A stretch of 64,000 nucleotides of DNA from JALORV01 sp963775635 (GTDB taxonomy: Bacteria > Pseudomonadota > Gammaproteobacteria > Burkholderiales > Burkholderiaceae_F): assembly GCA_963775635.1 (NCBI GenBank), contig CAVZJO010000002.1:62001-126000 (forward strand), in the 5' to 3' direction. The notes beneath the pieces were generated by a model. The model did not search any database and was not told where the DNA came from. It worked only from the letters and a program-made list of their open reading frames with translations. The position numbers were made by a program, and so were the translations under genes. Positions 37,293 to 46,818 of the stretch are shown here, in pieces. How positions within the stretch are numbered: position 1 is the stretch's first letter; each line of letters opens with the position of its first letter.

Positions 37293-38021
37293 ATGGCACA
37301 CGCAAACGGCGGTCCTGCCTACCGGCGCGTGCTGCTGAAGCTGTCGGGCGAAGCCTTAATGGGCGACGATGCCTTCGGCATCAATCCCAGCACCGTTGAG
37401 GCGATGGTCGCGGACATCGGCGAGGTTGTGAAGCTAGGTGTCGAGGTGGCAATCGTCATCGGCGGTGGCAATATCTTTCGCGGCGTCGCGCTTGGGGCCG
37501 AGGGGATGGACCGCGCGACCGCCGACTACATGGGCATGATGGCAACCATCATGAACGCGATGGCGCTGCAGGATGCGATGCGCCGCGCTGGTGTCGAGGC
37601 ACGCGTGCAGTCCGCGCTCAACATCGAGCAGGTCGTCGAGCCCTATATCCGGCCGAAGGCACTGCGCTATCTCGAGGAAGGACGCGTGGTCATCTTCGCC
37701 GCGGGCACAGGCAACCCGTTCTTCACGACGGACACTGCCGCCGCCCTTCGCGGCTCCGAGGTTGGAGCGGAAATCGTGCTCAAGGCGACCAAGGTGGACG
37801 GCGTGTACTCGGCGGATCCGAAGAAGGACCCGAAGGCCACGCGCTACGCGACGATCACGTTCGACGAGGCGCTTGGCCGCAACCTGCAGATCATGGACGC
37901 GACCGCCTTTGCGCTGTGCCGCGATCAGAAATTGCCTATCAAGGTGTTCAGCATCACCAAGCCCGGCGCGCTGAAGCGTGTGGTCCTGGGCGAGGACGAG
38001 GGAACGCTGGTGCACGTCTGA
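37293..38021 (+). CDS. pyrH: UMP kinase
   Basis: A 242-residue hexameric amino-acid-kinase-fold enzyme making UDP from UMP. It has LLKLSGEALMGDD, IVIGGGNIFRG, DYMGMMATIMNAMAL and FAAGTGNPFFTTDTAA, which are the ATP/UMP-binding and GTP-regulated segments of bacterial PyrH. GGAGGCGCG precedes the ATG. It sits 16 bp after tsf and 22 bp before frr, within the operon. Confidence 0.97.
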   Translation: MAHANGGPAYRRVLLKLSGEALMGDDAFGINPSTVEAMVADIGEVVKLGVEVAIVIGGGNIFRGVALGAEGMDRATADYMGMMATIMNAMALQDAMRRAGVEARVQSALNIEQVVEPYIRPKALRYLEEGRVVIFAAGTGNPFFTTDTAAALRGSEVGAEIVLKATKVDGVYSADPKKDPKATRYATITFDEALGRNLQIMDATAFALCRDQKLPIKVFSITKPGALKRVVLGEDEGTLVHV

Positions 38022-38043
38022 CGGCGAATAGGAAGGAGAGCCG

Positions 38044-38604
38044 ATGAACATTGCCGAAATCCAGAAGAGCACCGAACAGAAGATGCAGAAGTCGGTGGAC
38101 GCGCTGAAGGCGGATCTGACGAAGATAAGGACCGGTCGCGCGCACACCGGACTGCTCGATCACATCCAGGTCGACTACTACGGCTCGATGGTGCCGATCG
38201 CCCAGGTGGCGCAGGTCGGCCTTGGCGATGCGCGAACCATCACCGTGCAGCCGTGGGAAAAGAAGATGATCCCGATCGTGGAGAAGGCGATCCGCGACTC
38301 CGACCTCGGGCTGAACCCGGCAACGTCGGGTGACATCGTTCGGGTCCCGATGCCGGTCTTGACGGAGCAGCGCCGCAAGGAACTGGTCAAGGTCGTCAAG
38401 CACGAGGGTGAGAACGCCAAAATCGCGGTGCGTAACCTGCGGCGCGACGCCAACCACCACGTGAAGGAAATGCTCAAGGCCAAGTCGATTTCCGAGGACG
38501 ACGACCGGCGCGCGGAGGAAGCGATCCAGAAGATGACAGACCGTTTCGTCGGCGAAGTCGACAAGCTGATAGCGGAGAAGGAAAAGGAGGTTCTGACCGT
38601 CTGA
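38044..38604 (+). CDS. frr: Ribosome recycling factor
   Basis: A 186-residue RRF that, with EF-G, splits post-termination ribosomes. The first helix is present (QKSTEQKMQKSVDALKADL), then TGRAHTGLLDHIQVDYYG, the domain II segment LNPATSGDIVRVPMPVLT and the last helix EKEKEVLTV. Length is that of the family. AAGGAGAGCC precedes the ATG. uppS starts 19 bp downstream. Confidence 0.97.
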   Translation: MNIAEIQKSTEQKMQKSVDALKADLTKIRTGRAHTGLLDHIQVDYYGSMVPIAQVAQVGLGDARTITVQPWEKKMIPIVEKAIRDSDLGLNPATSGDIVRVPMPVLTEQRRKELVKVVKHEGENAKIAVRNLRRDANHHVKEMLKAKSISEDDDRRAEEAIQKMTDRFVGEVDKLIAEKEKEVLTV

Positions 38605-38623
38605 CCGCGGTCGGAGCTCGATC

Positions 38624-39400
38624 GTGGCCAGGGATTTGAACCCCGATTCGACGGCAGCCGGCGTGCGCATGCCGCGCCACGTCGCCATCATCATGGACGG
38701 CAACGGGCGCTGGGCGGTGTCGCGCGGCAAGTTGCGTGTGGCCGGCCATACGCGCGGCGTCGATGCCGTGCGCGCGACGCTGGCCGCGTGCGGCGAGCGC
38801 GGGATCGAGTACCTGACGCTGTTTGCTTTCAGTTCAGAGAACTGGCGCCGTCCGGCCGATGAAGTGACGACGCTGATGCGCTTGTTCATGGCCGCGTTGC
38901 AGCGCGAGGTCGACAAGCTGGTTGAACTCGGCGTGCGAATGCGCATCGTCGGGGACCTCGGCGCATTCGACGGCGAGTTGCGCCGATTGATCGACGAGTC
39001 CGAGCGCCGCACGGAACACAATCGCCGGCTGCACCTCACCGTGTGCGCGAACTACGGTGGTCGCTGGGACATCGCCCAGGCGGCCGGGCGCGCCGCCCGA
39101 GAGCAGCTGGCATCCGGCGGCGAGGTGCTTATCGATGAAGCGGCCATCGCCAGCCGAATGGCGCTAGCCTTTGCTCCCGATCCCGACCTGCTGATCCGCA
39201 CTGGCGGGGAGCGTCGCGTCAGTAACTTCCTGCTGTGGCAACTCGCTTATAGCGAGCTTTATTTCAGCGACGTGCTATGGCCCGATTTCGACGCCGCCGA
39301 GCTCGACGCCGCGCTGCTCTGGTATTCCGGCCGTCAGCGGCGCTTCGGCATGACCAGCGCACAGGTCGAAGCCGAGCCATCTATCAGCGACGCCGCCTGA
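38624..39400 (+). CDS. uppS: Undecaprenyl diphosphate synthase (cis-prenyltransferase)
   Basis: A 258-residue enzyme that elongates farnesyl diphosphate to the C55 lipid carrier for peptidoglycan and LPS O-antigen. HVAIIMDGNGRWA carries the catalytic Asp, followed by GHTRGVDAVRATL, LFAFSSENWRRP and DLLIRTGGERRVSNFLLWQ, the conserved cis-prenyltransferase regions. The GTG start at 38624 gives a short N-terminal extension before the core. cdsA begins 10 bp later. Confidence 0.96.
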   Translation: MARDLNPDSTAAGVRMPRHVAIIMDGNGRWAVSRGKLRVAGHTRGVDAVRATLAACGERGIEYLTLFAFSSENWRRPADEVTTLMRLFMAALQREVDKLVELGVRMRIVGDLGAFDGELRRLIDESERRTEHNRRLHLTVCANYGGRWDIAQAAGRAAREQLASGGEVLIDEAAIASRMALAFAPDPDLLIRTGGERRVSNFLLWQLAYSELYFSDVLWPDFDAAELDAALLWYSGRQRRFGMTSAQVEAEPSISDAA

Positions 39401-39410
39401 GGTTGCGCGC

Positions 39411-40244
39411 GTGCTCAAGCAGCGCGTCCTCACCGCACTCGTGCTCGTCGCGGCGCTGCTCGCGTCGCTGGCGTGGTCGCCGCTGGCTTTCGCCGCGCTG
39501 ATCACGCTTGGGCTGGCGATCGCACAGGCCGAATGGTTGAACTTGTCCGGCTGGCCGTTCGGCCGAGCGTTGATGGTTACCGTGGCTGCCGGTATCGGGC
39601 TGCTGTATGTACTGACCGTTCGGCCGCTGTGGGTCGAGCAGGCCAGCGTGCCGCTCGCTATCCTGGCGACGGTGGCATGGGTCGCCATCGCTGTCATGCT
39701 GCTGAGGTCCGGACGACCAGGCGGTGTGCGCATCGAACCGCCGGTTTCGACGCCGTTGGCGTTCCTGCTGCCGCTGGCGGCCTGGTGCGCGCTGATGCTC
39801 TTCCTGCGAGCGGGTGTGTTGCTGCTGGTCTCGGTCCTGCTGATCGTGTGGTTGGCGGATACCGCCGCGTATTTCGCCGGACGCGCGTTCGGCCGCAGCA
39901 AACTGGCCCCGCACATCAGCCCCGGCAAGACGTGGGCCGGCGTTTGGGGTGCCATGCTGGGCGTGGCGCTTGCCGCGATCGCCGCATGGATGGCATGGCC
40001 GGGAGCGCCGCTCTACACCAGCCGGATGCTGGAGGTGTACGGTGTACCACTCGCGCTCGTGATGTTCGCCGGATTGGTGGCCATCTCAATCGTTGGAGAC
40101 CTGTTCGAAAGCCTGCTGAAGCGGCAGGCCGGCGCGAAGGACAGCGGCCAGTTGTTGCCCGGGCACGGCGGCTTCTACGATCGGATTGATTCGATGCTTG
40201 CGTTGTTGCCTGCTGCCGCGCTGCTATGGAGTGTCGCCACCTGA
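39411..40244 (+). CDS. cdsA: Phosphatidate cytidylyltransferase
   Basis: A 277-residue polytopic inner-membrane enzyme making CDP-diacylglycerol from phosphatidate and CTP. There are about eight hydrophobic segments. The CDS signature is near the C-terminus: FAGLVAISIVGDLFESLLKR, with KDSGQLLPGHGGFYDRIDSM directly after it. FGRSKLAPHISPGKTWAG is the other conserved block. The GTG start at 39411 is 10 bp after uppS. The stop overlaps the dxr start (TGATG). Its product feeds the cardiolipin synthases found at 2-5 kb. Confidence 0.95.
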   Translation: MLKQRVLTALVLVAALLASLAWSPLAFAALITLGLAIAQAEWLNLSGWPFGRALMVTVAAGIGLLYVLTVRPLWVEQASVPLAILATVAWVAIAVMLLRSGRPGGVRIEPPVSTPLAFLLPLAAWCALMLFLRAGVLLLVSVLLIVWLADTAAYFAGRAFGRSKLAPHISPGKTWAGVWGAMLGVALAAIAAWMAWPGAPLYTSRMLEVYGVPLALVMFAGLVAISIVGDLFESLLKRQAGAKDSGQLLPGHGGFYDRIDSMLALLPAAALLWSVAT

Positions 40245-41407
40245 TGCGTACCGTCACCATCCTGGGAGCGACCGGATCGATCGGGGGAAGCGCGCTCGAT
40301 GTCATCGCGCGCCATCCCGATCGTTACCGCGTGCATGCGTTAACGGCGCAGAGCCGCGTCGAGGAACTGGCCGACCTCGCCAGTCGTTTCGATGCGGCGG
40401 TCGCGGTGATCGGCGACCGTGCGCTCGAGCCCGCGCTACGCGCCGCGCTGAAGGAACGCGGCGCAGCGGCGGTGGCTCGCTCGGGCGCGGCGGCACTGGT
40501 CGAGATCGCCGCGGCTGACGAAGCCGACACCGTGCTGGCCGCGATCGTCGGCGCTGCGGGGCTGATGTCCACTCTGGCCGCCGCGCACGCCGGCAAGCGC
40601 GTGCTACTGGCGAACAAGGAGGCAATCGTCTGTGCCGGACGATTGCTGCTGTCGGCGCTCGATGCGGCGGGCGGCGAACTGCTGCCGGTCGACAGTGAGC
40701 ACAACGCGATCCACCAGTGCCTGTCCGGCGCGAGCGTCGACCAGCGCGCGCGAGCCCGGCTGGTGCTGACGGCATCGGGGGGTCCATTCCTTCGGCGCAG
40801 CGACCTGGACGCGGTGACGCCCGATGAAGCCTGCGCGCATCCTAACTGGGTGATGGGGCGCAAGATTTCGGTGGACTCCGCAACGCTGATGAACAAGGGT
40901 CTCGAGGTGATCGAGGCGAGCTGGTTGTTCGGCGTGTCGGCCGACCGTATCGATGTCGTGATCCATCCGCAAAGCGTGATCCATTCCATGGTCGAATTTC
41001 CCGACGGCTCGGTGCTCGCCCAGATGGGATCGCCCGACATGCGTACGCCACTCGCGTATGCGCTGGCCTATCCGGAGCGGATCGACAGCGGCGCGCGACG
41101 GCTGGAGTTCAGTCAACTCGGCGCGCTGACGTTCGAGGCGCCCGATCGCACGCGCTTTCCTTGTCTCGGTTACGCCTACGAGGCGCTGCGAGCTGGCGGA
41201 GCGGCGTCGGCAGTGCTCAATGCGGCCAACGAAATCGCAGTCGAGGCGTTCCTGCAGCGGCGCCTTCCCTTCACCGAGATCGCGCCGACCATTGAACAGG
41301 TGCTTTCGGACTACCAGCCCGCTGCGCCGGTGAGCGTCGAGGAAGTACTCGATATCGACCGGTCGACGCGTGAAAGGGCGACGCGGCGCATTGCCGCACA
41401 CGCCTAA
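40244..41407 (+). CDS. dxr: 1-deoxy-D-xylulose 5-phosphate reductoisomerase
   Basis: A 387-residue NADPH enzyme making MEP in the non-mevalonate isoprenoid pathway. The nucleotide-binding GATGSIGGSALDV is at the N-terminus. It is followed by LLANKEAIVCAG, PVDSEHNAIHQCL (metal and substrate ligands), SVDSATLMNKGLEVIEASWLF and HPQSVIHSMVEFPDGS. The start MRTVTILG at ATG 40244 overlaps the cdsA stop; a start at 40226 would add six residues of no family value. It supplies precursors for UppS two genes upstream. Confidence 0.97.
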   Translation: MRTVTILGATGSIGGSALDVIARHPDRYRVHALTAQSRVEELADLASRFDAAVAVIGDRALEPALRAALKERGAAAVARSGAAALVEIAAADEADTVLAAIVGAAGLMSTLAAAHAGKRVLLANKEAIVCAGRLLLSALDAAGGELLPVDSEHNAIHQCLSGASVDQRARARLVLTASGGPFLRRSDLDAVTPDEACAHPNWVMGRKISVDSATLMNKGLEVIEASWLFGVSADRIDVVIHPQSVIHSMVEFPDGSVLAQMGSPDMRTPLAYALAYPERIDSGARRLEFSQLGALTFEAPDRTRFPCLGYAYEALRAGGAASAVLNAANEIAVEAFLQRRLPFTEIAPTIEQVLSDYQPAAPVSVEEVLDIDRSTRERATRRIAAHA

Positions 41408-41416
41408 GGACAGACG

Positions 41417-42769
41417 ATGAATTTGCTGACGACGCTGGTGGCGTTTCTTGTGACTCTCGGGCTCCTGATCGTCATCCACGAGCTGGGTCACTATTGGGTC
41501 GCCCGCTGGTGCGGTGTCAAGGTGCTGCGTTTCTCGATCGGTTTCGGCCGACCGATCGCACGGTGGACTCGCGGACCCGACCGCACCGAGTGGGTGGTGT
41601 CCGCGCTTCCGCTCGGTGGCTACGTCCGGATGCTCGACGAGCGCGATCCCGATGCGGGTCCGGTGTCCGCGGCCGAACTGCCGCGCGCATTCAATCGACA
41701 GAGCGTCGGCAAGCGCATCGCCATTGTGCTGGCCGGGCCGATGGCCAACCTGCTGCTCGCTGTCGCGGTCTACTGGGTGCTCAATGTCGTGGGGGTCTAC
41801 GAGCCGCGAGCAACGCTGGGGACTCCGCCGGCGGCGACCGCGGCGGCGCAGGCCGGAGTGCGTTCCGGCGACACGGTGACCGAGGTCGACGGCGCGGCGG
41901 TCCGCTCGTGGAACGAACTGCGCTGGCTGCTGCTGCAGAAAGCGGTCGACCGAGGGCCGATCGCGATCGCGGTCGAGGGCGCCGACCGGCAAGCCCGGAC
42001 GATGGTGCTTGAACCGGGGGAGCTGAGTGCCGCTGATCTGGAGTCCGACGTGGTGGCGCGGCTCGGCATCGTGTCCTACAGCGGCGCGCCGCGAGTCGCG
42101 CGTCTGAGTCCGGACGGCGTAGCTGCTCAGGCGGGCCTGCGTGTCGGCGACACGATCGTCGAGGTCGATGGAAGCGAGGTGGCCTCCGCCCGCGAGTTGA
42201 TCGAGCGCATACGCGCGGCAGCCGGCAAGCCGCTGACGCTGAGCCTCGAGCGCGACGGAGGCACGACGGAACTCACGCTGACGCCACTGCGCGTCGTCGA
42301 CGAGCAGGGCAACCCGATCGGACGCATCGGCGCCGAACTCAACGATCGTGCGCCGCTGATCAAGGTGCAATACGGTCCGATCGAGAGCGTCGGCCTCGCG
42401 GTCGACAAGACGTGGGACACAGCAATCTTCTCGCTGCGCATGCTCGGCAAGATGATCACCGGCGAAGCGTCATGGAGAAACCTGTCGGGACCGGTGACCA
42501 TCGCCGACTACGCCGGCCAGACCGCGCGCATCGGCACCGCGGCGTTCTTGAGTTTTCTTGCTCTCGTATCGATCAGTCTCGCAGTGCTCAACCTGCTGCC
42601 GGTTCCGCTGCTCGATGGCGGACACTTACTGTATTATTTGATCGAGATTCTCAAGGGCAGTCCGCCAGCTGATTGGGTCATCGAGTGGGGGCAGCGCGCC
42701 GGAGTGGTGCTGCTGGGCCTGCTCACCATGCTGGCGCTCTACAACGACCTGATAAGGCTGCTCTCCTGA
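41417..42769 (+). CDS. rseP: RIP metalloprotease RseP
   Basis: A 450-residue site-2 protease of the inner membrane that cleaves anti-sigma factor RseA and signal-peptide remnants. The zinc site HELGH is at residues 21-25 in the first membrane segment. Two tandem PDZ domains follow (around residues 130-215 and 220-300, the latter with GLRVGDTIVEVDGSEV). The second metal motif is NLLPVPLLDGGHLL near the C-terminus. It is 9 bp after dxr and 25 bp before bamA, which links sigmaE control and outer-membrane assembly in one transcript. Confidence 0.96.
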   Translation: MNLLTTLVAFLVTLGLLIVIHELGHYWVARWCGVKVLRFSIGFGRPIARWTRGPDRTEWVVSALPLGGYVRMLDERDPDAGPVSAAELPRAFNRQSVGKRIAIVLAGPMANLLLAVAVYWVLNVVGVYEPRATLGTPPAATAAAQAGVRSGDTVTEVDGAAVRSWNELRWLLLQKAVDRGPIAIAVEGADRQARTMVLEPGELSAADLESDVVARLGIVSYSGAPRVARLSPDGVAAQAGLRVGDTIVEVDGSEVASARELIERIRAAAGKPLTLSLERDGGTTELTLTPLRVVDEQGNPIGRIGAELNDRAPLIKVQYGPIESVGLAVDKTWDTAIFSLRMLGKMITGEASWRNLSGPVTIADYAGQTARIGTAAFLSFLALVSISLAVLNLLPVPLLDGGHLLYYLIEILKGSPPADWVIEWGQRAGVVLLGLLTMLALYNDLIRLLS

Positions 42770-42794
42770 CCCCGGCATGATAGGAAACTGAGAG

Positions 42795-45197
42795 TTGGAT
42801 CGCCGCGTGTTATCCCGACGCAGCGTGCCCGTTGCGTTGCGCCGCGTCGCCGCGGCGGTCCTCGCAGCCACCTGCCTCGGCGTTAACGCGCAGGAGTTCG
42901 TCGTACGCGACATTCGCGTCGAAGGCATCCAGAGGACCGAGGCGGGGACGGTCTTCACCTATCTCCCGGTCCGTGTCGGCGATCGCTTCGATCCCGAGCG
43001 CGGCACGCAGGCCATCCGCGCGCTGTATGCGAGCGGACTGTTCAAGGACGTGCGCCTCGAAGTCGATGGCGACGTGCTGGTCGTGATCGTCGACGAACGT
43101 CCCGCGATCGCGACGGTCGACTTGAGCGGCGTCAAGGAATTCGAGAAGGACCAGGTTCTGAAGTCGCTGCGCGATGTCGGACTGGCCGACGGCCGCATCT
43201 TCGATCGTTCACTGCTGGAACGCGCTGAGCAGGAACTGCGGCGGCAATATCTTTCGCGCGGCCTTTACGGTGCCCAGATCAAGACGACCGTTACGCCGAT
43301 CGAGCGCAATCGGGTCAACATCTCGATCGCGGTCGACGAAGGCGAGATCGCCAAGATCCACTCGATCGAATTCACCGGCAATCGGATTTTCAGCGACCGT
43401 ACGCTGCGCACGCAAATGGAGCTGTCGACTCCGAACTGGCTAAGCTGGTACACCAAGCGCGACCAGTATTCACGCCAGAAGCTCGGCGCCGACCTGGAAA
43501 CGATCCGCTCGTACTACCTTAACCGCGGCTACCTCGATTTCCGCATCGATTCGGTCAACGTCACCATTACCCCGGACAAGAAGGACATTGCGGTCACCAT
43601 CAACGTGTTCGAGGGGGAGCGCTACACGGTGTCCGGTGTCAAGCTGTCCGGCGAGCTGCTCGGGCTCGACGAGGAATTGAAACCGCTGATCACGGTTCAA
43701 CCGGGAGCGGTCTATAACGCCGAACAGATCAACGCCATCGCGAAGCGGGTCACCGACCGCATGAGCACGCTGGGCTACGCGTTCGCCTCGGCGAATCCGG
43801 TGCCCGACGCGAATCGCGAAACGCGTGAAGTCGCATTCACCATCATTGTCGATCCCGGCCGGCGCGTTTACGTGCGACGCGTCAACATTGCCGGCAACAC
43901 GCGCACGAAGGACGAGGTGATTCGTCGCGAGATGCGCCAATACGAGTCCGGGTGGTTTGATTCCGACCGCGTTCGCCTGTCCAAGGAGCGCCTCGACCGC
44001 CTCGGATACTTCGAAACCGTCACGGTCGACACGCCTGCCGTGCCGACGGCACCCGACCAGGTCGACGTCAATGTCACGGTCAAGGAGCGTGCCACCGGCA
44101 ACATCCAGCTCGGTGCCGGCTACTCGAGTTCCGAGGGGCTCGTGCTCACCGCAGGGCTTTCGCAGCAGAACCTGTTCGGCGGCGGCAACGCGCTGGCATT
44201 CGAGGTCAACACCAGCAAGTCCAACACGGTGTTCTCGATCACCCATACCGACCCGTTCGTGACGCCGGAAGGTATCAGCCGGACGCTCGAGGTGTACTGG
44301 CGTGATTCGGACCTGGCCGAACTGGGGCTGGCAAGCGTCGGTTACGCGACGCGGGGCGCCGGACTTGTCTATGGCCTGCCGTTCACCGAATACGACCGCG
44401 TCTTCCTCGGTCTGCGTTACGAAGGCACGACGATCGACCTGACGCCCGTGTCGCCGCCGCGCTACATCGAGTACGTGCAGGACTTCGGCGAGACGTCGGA
44501 CGCGCTGGCGCTAACCGTCGGATGGTCGAGCGACAGCCGAGACAGCCTGCTGGTACCGACGCGCGGGCGATTCCAGCGCGCATTTGGCGAGTTCGCTGTG
44601 CCGCCGCTCGACCTCGAGTATTACCGCCTGACCTACCAGTTCCAGCAGTTCTTCCCGATCACGAACCTGATCACGTTCGCGTTCAACACCGAACTCGGTT
44701 ATGGCAACGGCTACGGCGGCAAGCCGTATCCGTTCTTCAAGAACTTCTATGTCGGGGGCATCGGCAGCGTGCGTGGCTTCGAGGCCGCATCGCTCGGCCC
44801 GCGCGACATCTATGGCGATCCGCTCGGGGGCACGCGCCGCTTCAACGCCACATTCGAGACGCTGCTGCCGATTCCGGGCGCTGACCGCACCCTGCGTGCC
44901 GCGGTGTTCGTTGACATGGGGCAGGTATGGGGTCCAGGTTGCAACGGCGTCTACGTGGTTCCGCCTTTCACCGACCCGAACGATGTGCTGATAAACCCGG
45001 CCAACTACTGCACGGAGGGGCCGTACTACGGCGACACCGCCTATGTCGACGTGGGCCTGATTCGCTATTCGGCGGGCATCGGCCTGTCGTGGATCTCGCC
45101 GCTCGGTCCGTTGCGGCTTTCGTACGCGTATCCGCTGAATTCGAAACCGTGGGATCGCATCCAGCGGTTCCAGTTCCAGATCGGCGCGGGCTTCTGA
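42795..45197 (+). CDS. bamA: Outer membrane protein assembly factor BamA
   Basis: An 800-residue Omp85 protein, the core of the BAM complex that inserts beta-barrel proteins. It has an N-terminal signal peptide (cleavage near VNAQ-E), then five POTRA repeats (residues ~30-420; the first begins FVVRDIRVEGIQRTEAGTVF). The 16-strand barrel includes the lid-lock motif region with GGIGSVRGFEAASLGPRD. It ends in a C-terminal aromatic residue (FQIGAGF), the barrel-insertion signal. The TTG at 42795 gives the best signal peptide; a GTG at 42807 is an alternative. skp follows 40 bp downstream. Confidence 0.96.
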   Translation: MDRRVLSRRSVPVALRRVAAAVLAATCLGVNAQEFVVRDIRVEGIQRTEAGTVFTYLPVRVGDRFDPERGTQAIRALYASGLFKDVRLEVDGDVLVVIVDERPAIATVDLSGVKEFEKDQVLKSLRDVGLADGRIFDRSLLERAEQELRRQYLSRGLYGAQIKTTVTPIERNRVNISIAVDEGEIAKIHSIEFTGNRIFSDRTLRTQMELSTPNWLSWYTKRDQYSRQKLGADLETIRSYYLNRGYLDFRIDSVNVTITPDKKDIAVTINVFEGERYTVSGVKLSGELLGLDEELKPLITVQPGAVYNAEQINAIAKRVTDRMSTLGYAFASANPVPDANRETREVAFTIIVDPGRRVYVRRVNIAGNTRTKDEVIRREMRQYESGWFDSDRVRLSKERLDRLGYFETVTVDTPAVPTAPDQVDVNVTVKERATGNIQLGAGYSSSEGLVLTAGLSQQNLFGGGNALAFEVNTSKSNTVFSITHTDPFVTPEGISRTLEVYWRDSDLAELGLASVGYATRGAGLVYGLPFTEYDRVFLGLRYEGTTIDLTPVSPPRYIEYVQDFGETSDALALTVGWSSDSRDSLLVPTRGRFQRAFGEFAVPPLDLEYYRLTYQFQQFFPITNLITFAFNTELGYGNGYGGKPYPFFKNFYVGGIGSVRGFEAASLGPRDIYGDPLGGTRRFNATFETLLPIPGADRTLRAAVFVDMGQVWGPGCNGVYVVPPFTDPNDVLINPANYCTEGPYYGDTAYVDVGLIRYSAGIGLSWISPLGPLRLSYAYPLNSKPWDRIQRFQFQIGAGF

Positions 45198-45237
45198 TGT
45201 GGCAGAATTCCTCGCTTCGATTTAGGCAGGACAACCT

Positions 45238-45741
45238 ATGACCCAGTGGCTTGCGGCAGCGGCCGCAGTGGCGTTTCTTGCTGCTTCGCCGTTCGCTGGC
45301 GCGCAAGAGCTGAAGATCGGCGTCGTCAATTCCGATCGCATCCTGCGTGACTCGCAGCCGGCGCGCGCCGCCATGCAGAAGCTCGAGGTCGAGTTCTCCA
45401 AACGCGACAAAGACATGCAGGAAATGGGCGCGCGTCTAAAGGCTTCGGCCGAGCGCTTCGAGAAGGATGGCCCGGTCATGTCGGAAAGCGACCGCCTGCG
45501 CCGTCAGCGCGAGCTGGCTGAGATGGATCGCGAGTTCCAGCGCAAGCAGCGCGAGTTCCGCGAGGACTTCAACCAGCGCCGCAACGAGGAACTGCAGGGA
45601 CTGCTCGAGCGCACCAACCGCATCATCCGGCAGTTGGCCGAGCAGGAGAAGTACGACCTGATCGTTCAGGAAGCGGTCTACTTCAATCCCCGCATCGACA
45701 TCACCGAACGGGTCCTGCGCGCGCTTAACGCCGCCAAGTAG
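45238..45741 (+). CDS. skp: Periplasmic chaperone Skp/OmpH family
   Basis: A 167-residue secreted chaperone that holds unfolded outer-membrane proteins. The signal peptide is MTQWLAAAAAVAFLAASPFA with cleavage near AGA-QE. The mature start LKIGVVNSDRILRDS is typical. The middle is a long charged coiled coil (residues ~45-140) forming the trimer's tentacles. It lies between bamA and lpxD, as in most proteobacteria. Confidence 0.94.
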   Translation: MTQWLAAAAAVAFLAASPFAGAQELKIGVVNSDRILRDSQPARAAMQKLEVEFSKRDKDMQEMGARLKASAERFEKDGPVMSESDRLRRQRELAEMDREFQRKQREFREDFNQRRNEELQGLLERTNRIIRQLAEQEKYDLIVQEAVYFNPRIDITERVLRALNAAK

Positions 45742-45745
45742 GCCA

Positions 45746-46818
45746 ATGCCCGGCGGACTGTCACTGTCTGAGCTGACAGCCGCCATCGCTGAACGTACCG
45801 GCGGCCGGCTGCAGGCAACCATCCGCGGGGACGCTGCGCGGCGTGTGACTGCGGTTGCGCCGCTCACCGCTGCCGCAGCGAGCGATCTCACCTTCCTTGC
45901 CAATCCGCGTTACCGCCGCGACGCGGCAGCGACACGCGCCGGTGCGCTCGTCTTAGGCCCGGCGGACGCCCAGGCGCTCGCAGACAGCGCGGCGCCCGGT
46001 GCGTCGCTCGTGATCGTCGAGCCGCCGTATGCGTGGTTCGCCCTCGCGGCGGACCTGCTGCACCCGGCGAGGCCCGCGCAAGCCGGCATTGCACCTACTG
46101 CCTGCGTGGATGCCAGCGCGCGCATCGATGCGACCGCCTGCATTGGCGCCGGCGCGGTGATCGGCGCGGGTGCACACGTCGACGCCGGGGCCGTAATCGA
46201 CGCCGGTGCGGTGCTGGGAGCTGGTGCGCGGATTGGCCAGAGACGCATCTATATCCGCGCGCGGTCGTGCTCGATGACTGCGTGATGGGAGAGCGCTGCA
46301 TCGTGCACAGCGGAGCGGTGATCGGCGCCGACGGCTTCGGCTTTGCGCCTCTCGATGGCCGCTGGTTAAAGATTCCACAAGTCGGGCGGGTGGTCATTGG
46401 GGATGATGTCGAAATCGGCGCCAACACCACGATCGATCGAGGCACGATGGGTGACACCGTGATCGAATCCGGTGTCAAGCTCGACAACCAGATCCAGATC
46501 GGGCACAACTGCTTCGTGGGTGCGAACACCGTGATCGCCGGGTGCGTCGGCGTTGCCGGCAGTGCGCACATCGGCCGCAATTGCATGATCGGAGGTGCTG
46601 CCGGTATCGCCGGCCACTTATCGATCGCCGATGGATGCGTGATCGGACCGGCCACGGTCGTCTCGGGCTCGATCGATGTGCCCGGGCATTACACGGGATT
46701 CTTCCCAATCATGAAGAATCGGGACTTTGAAAAGTCGGCGGCGATCGTCCGCCAGCTCGACGATCTGCGGAAGCGGGTGCGAGAACTCGAAGCGCAGCGC
46801 AGGGGAGACAAGAAATGA
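45746..46818 (+). pseudogene. lpxD: UDP-3-O-acylglucosamine N-acyltransferase LpxD, frameshifted
   Basis: LpxD adds the second acyl chain in lipid A synthesis. Two overlapping frames make up one ~357-residue protein. The first holds the N-terminal uridine-binding domain and the first hexapeptide repeats (to GAGARIGQ). The second holds LYPRAVVLDDCVMGERCIVH, HSGAVIGADGFGFAPLDGR, the IQIGHNCFVGANTVIAGC segment with the catalytic histidine, and the C-terminal coil. The break lies at 46236-46243 (GGCCAGAG). Either one base is missing or two are extra; family spacing slightly favours one missing. The gene is essential in most LPS-makers. The stop overlaps the fabZ start (ATGA). Confidence 0.88.

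Noticed and set aside
40604..42370. 588-codon open frame on the minus strand opposite dxr/rseP
   Set aside because: Antisense shadow of two conserved genes; no recognisable protein features.
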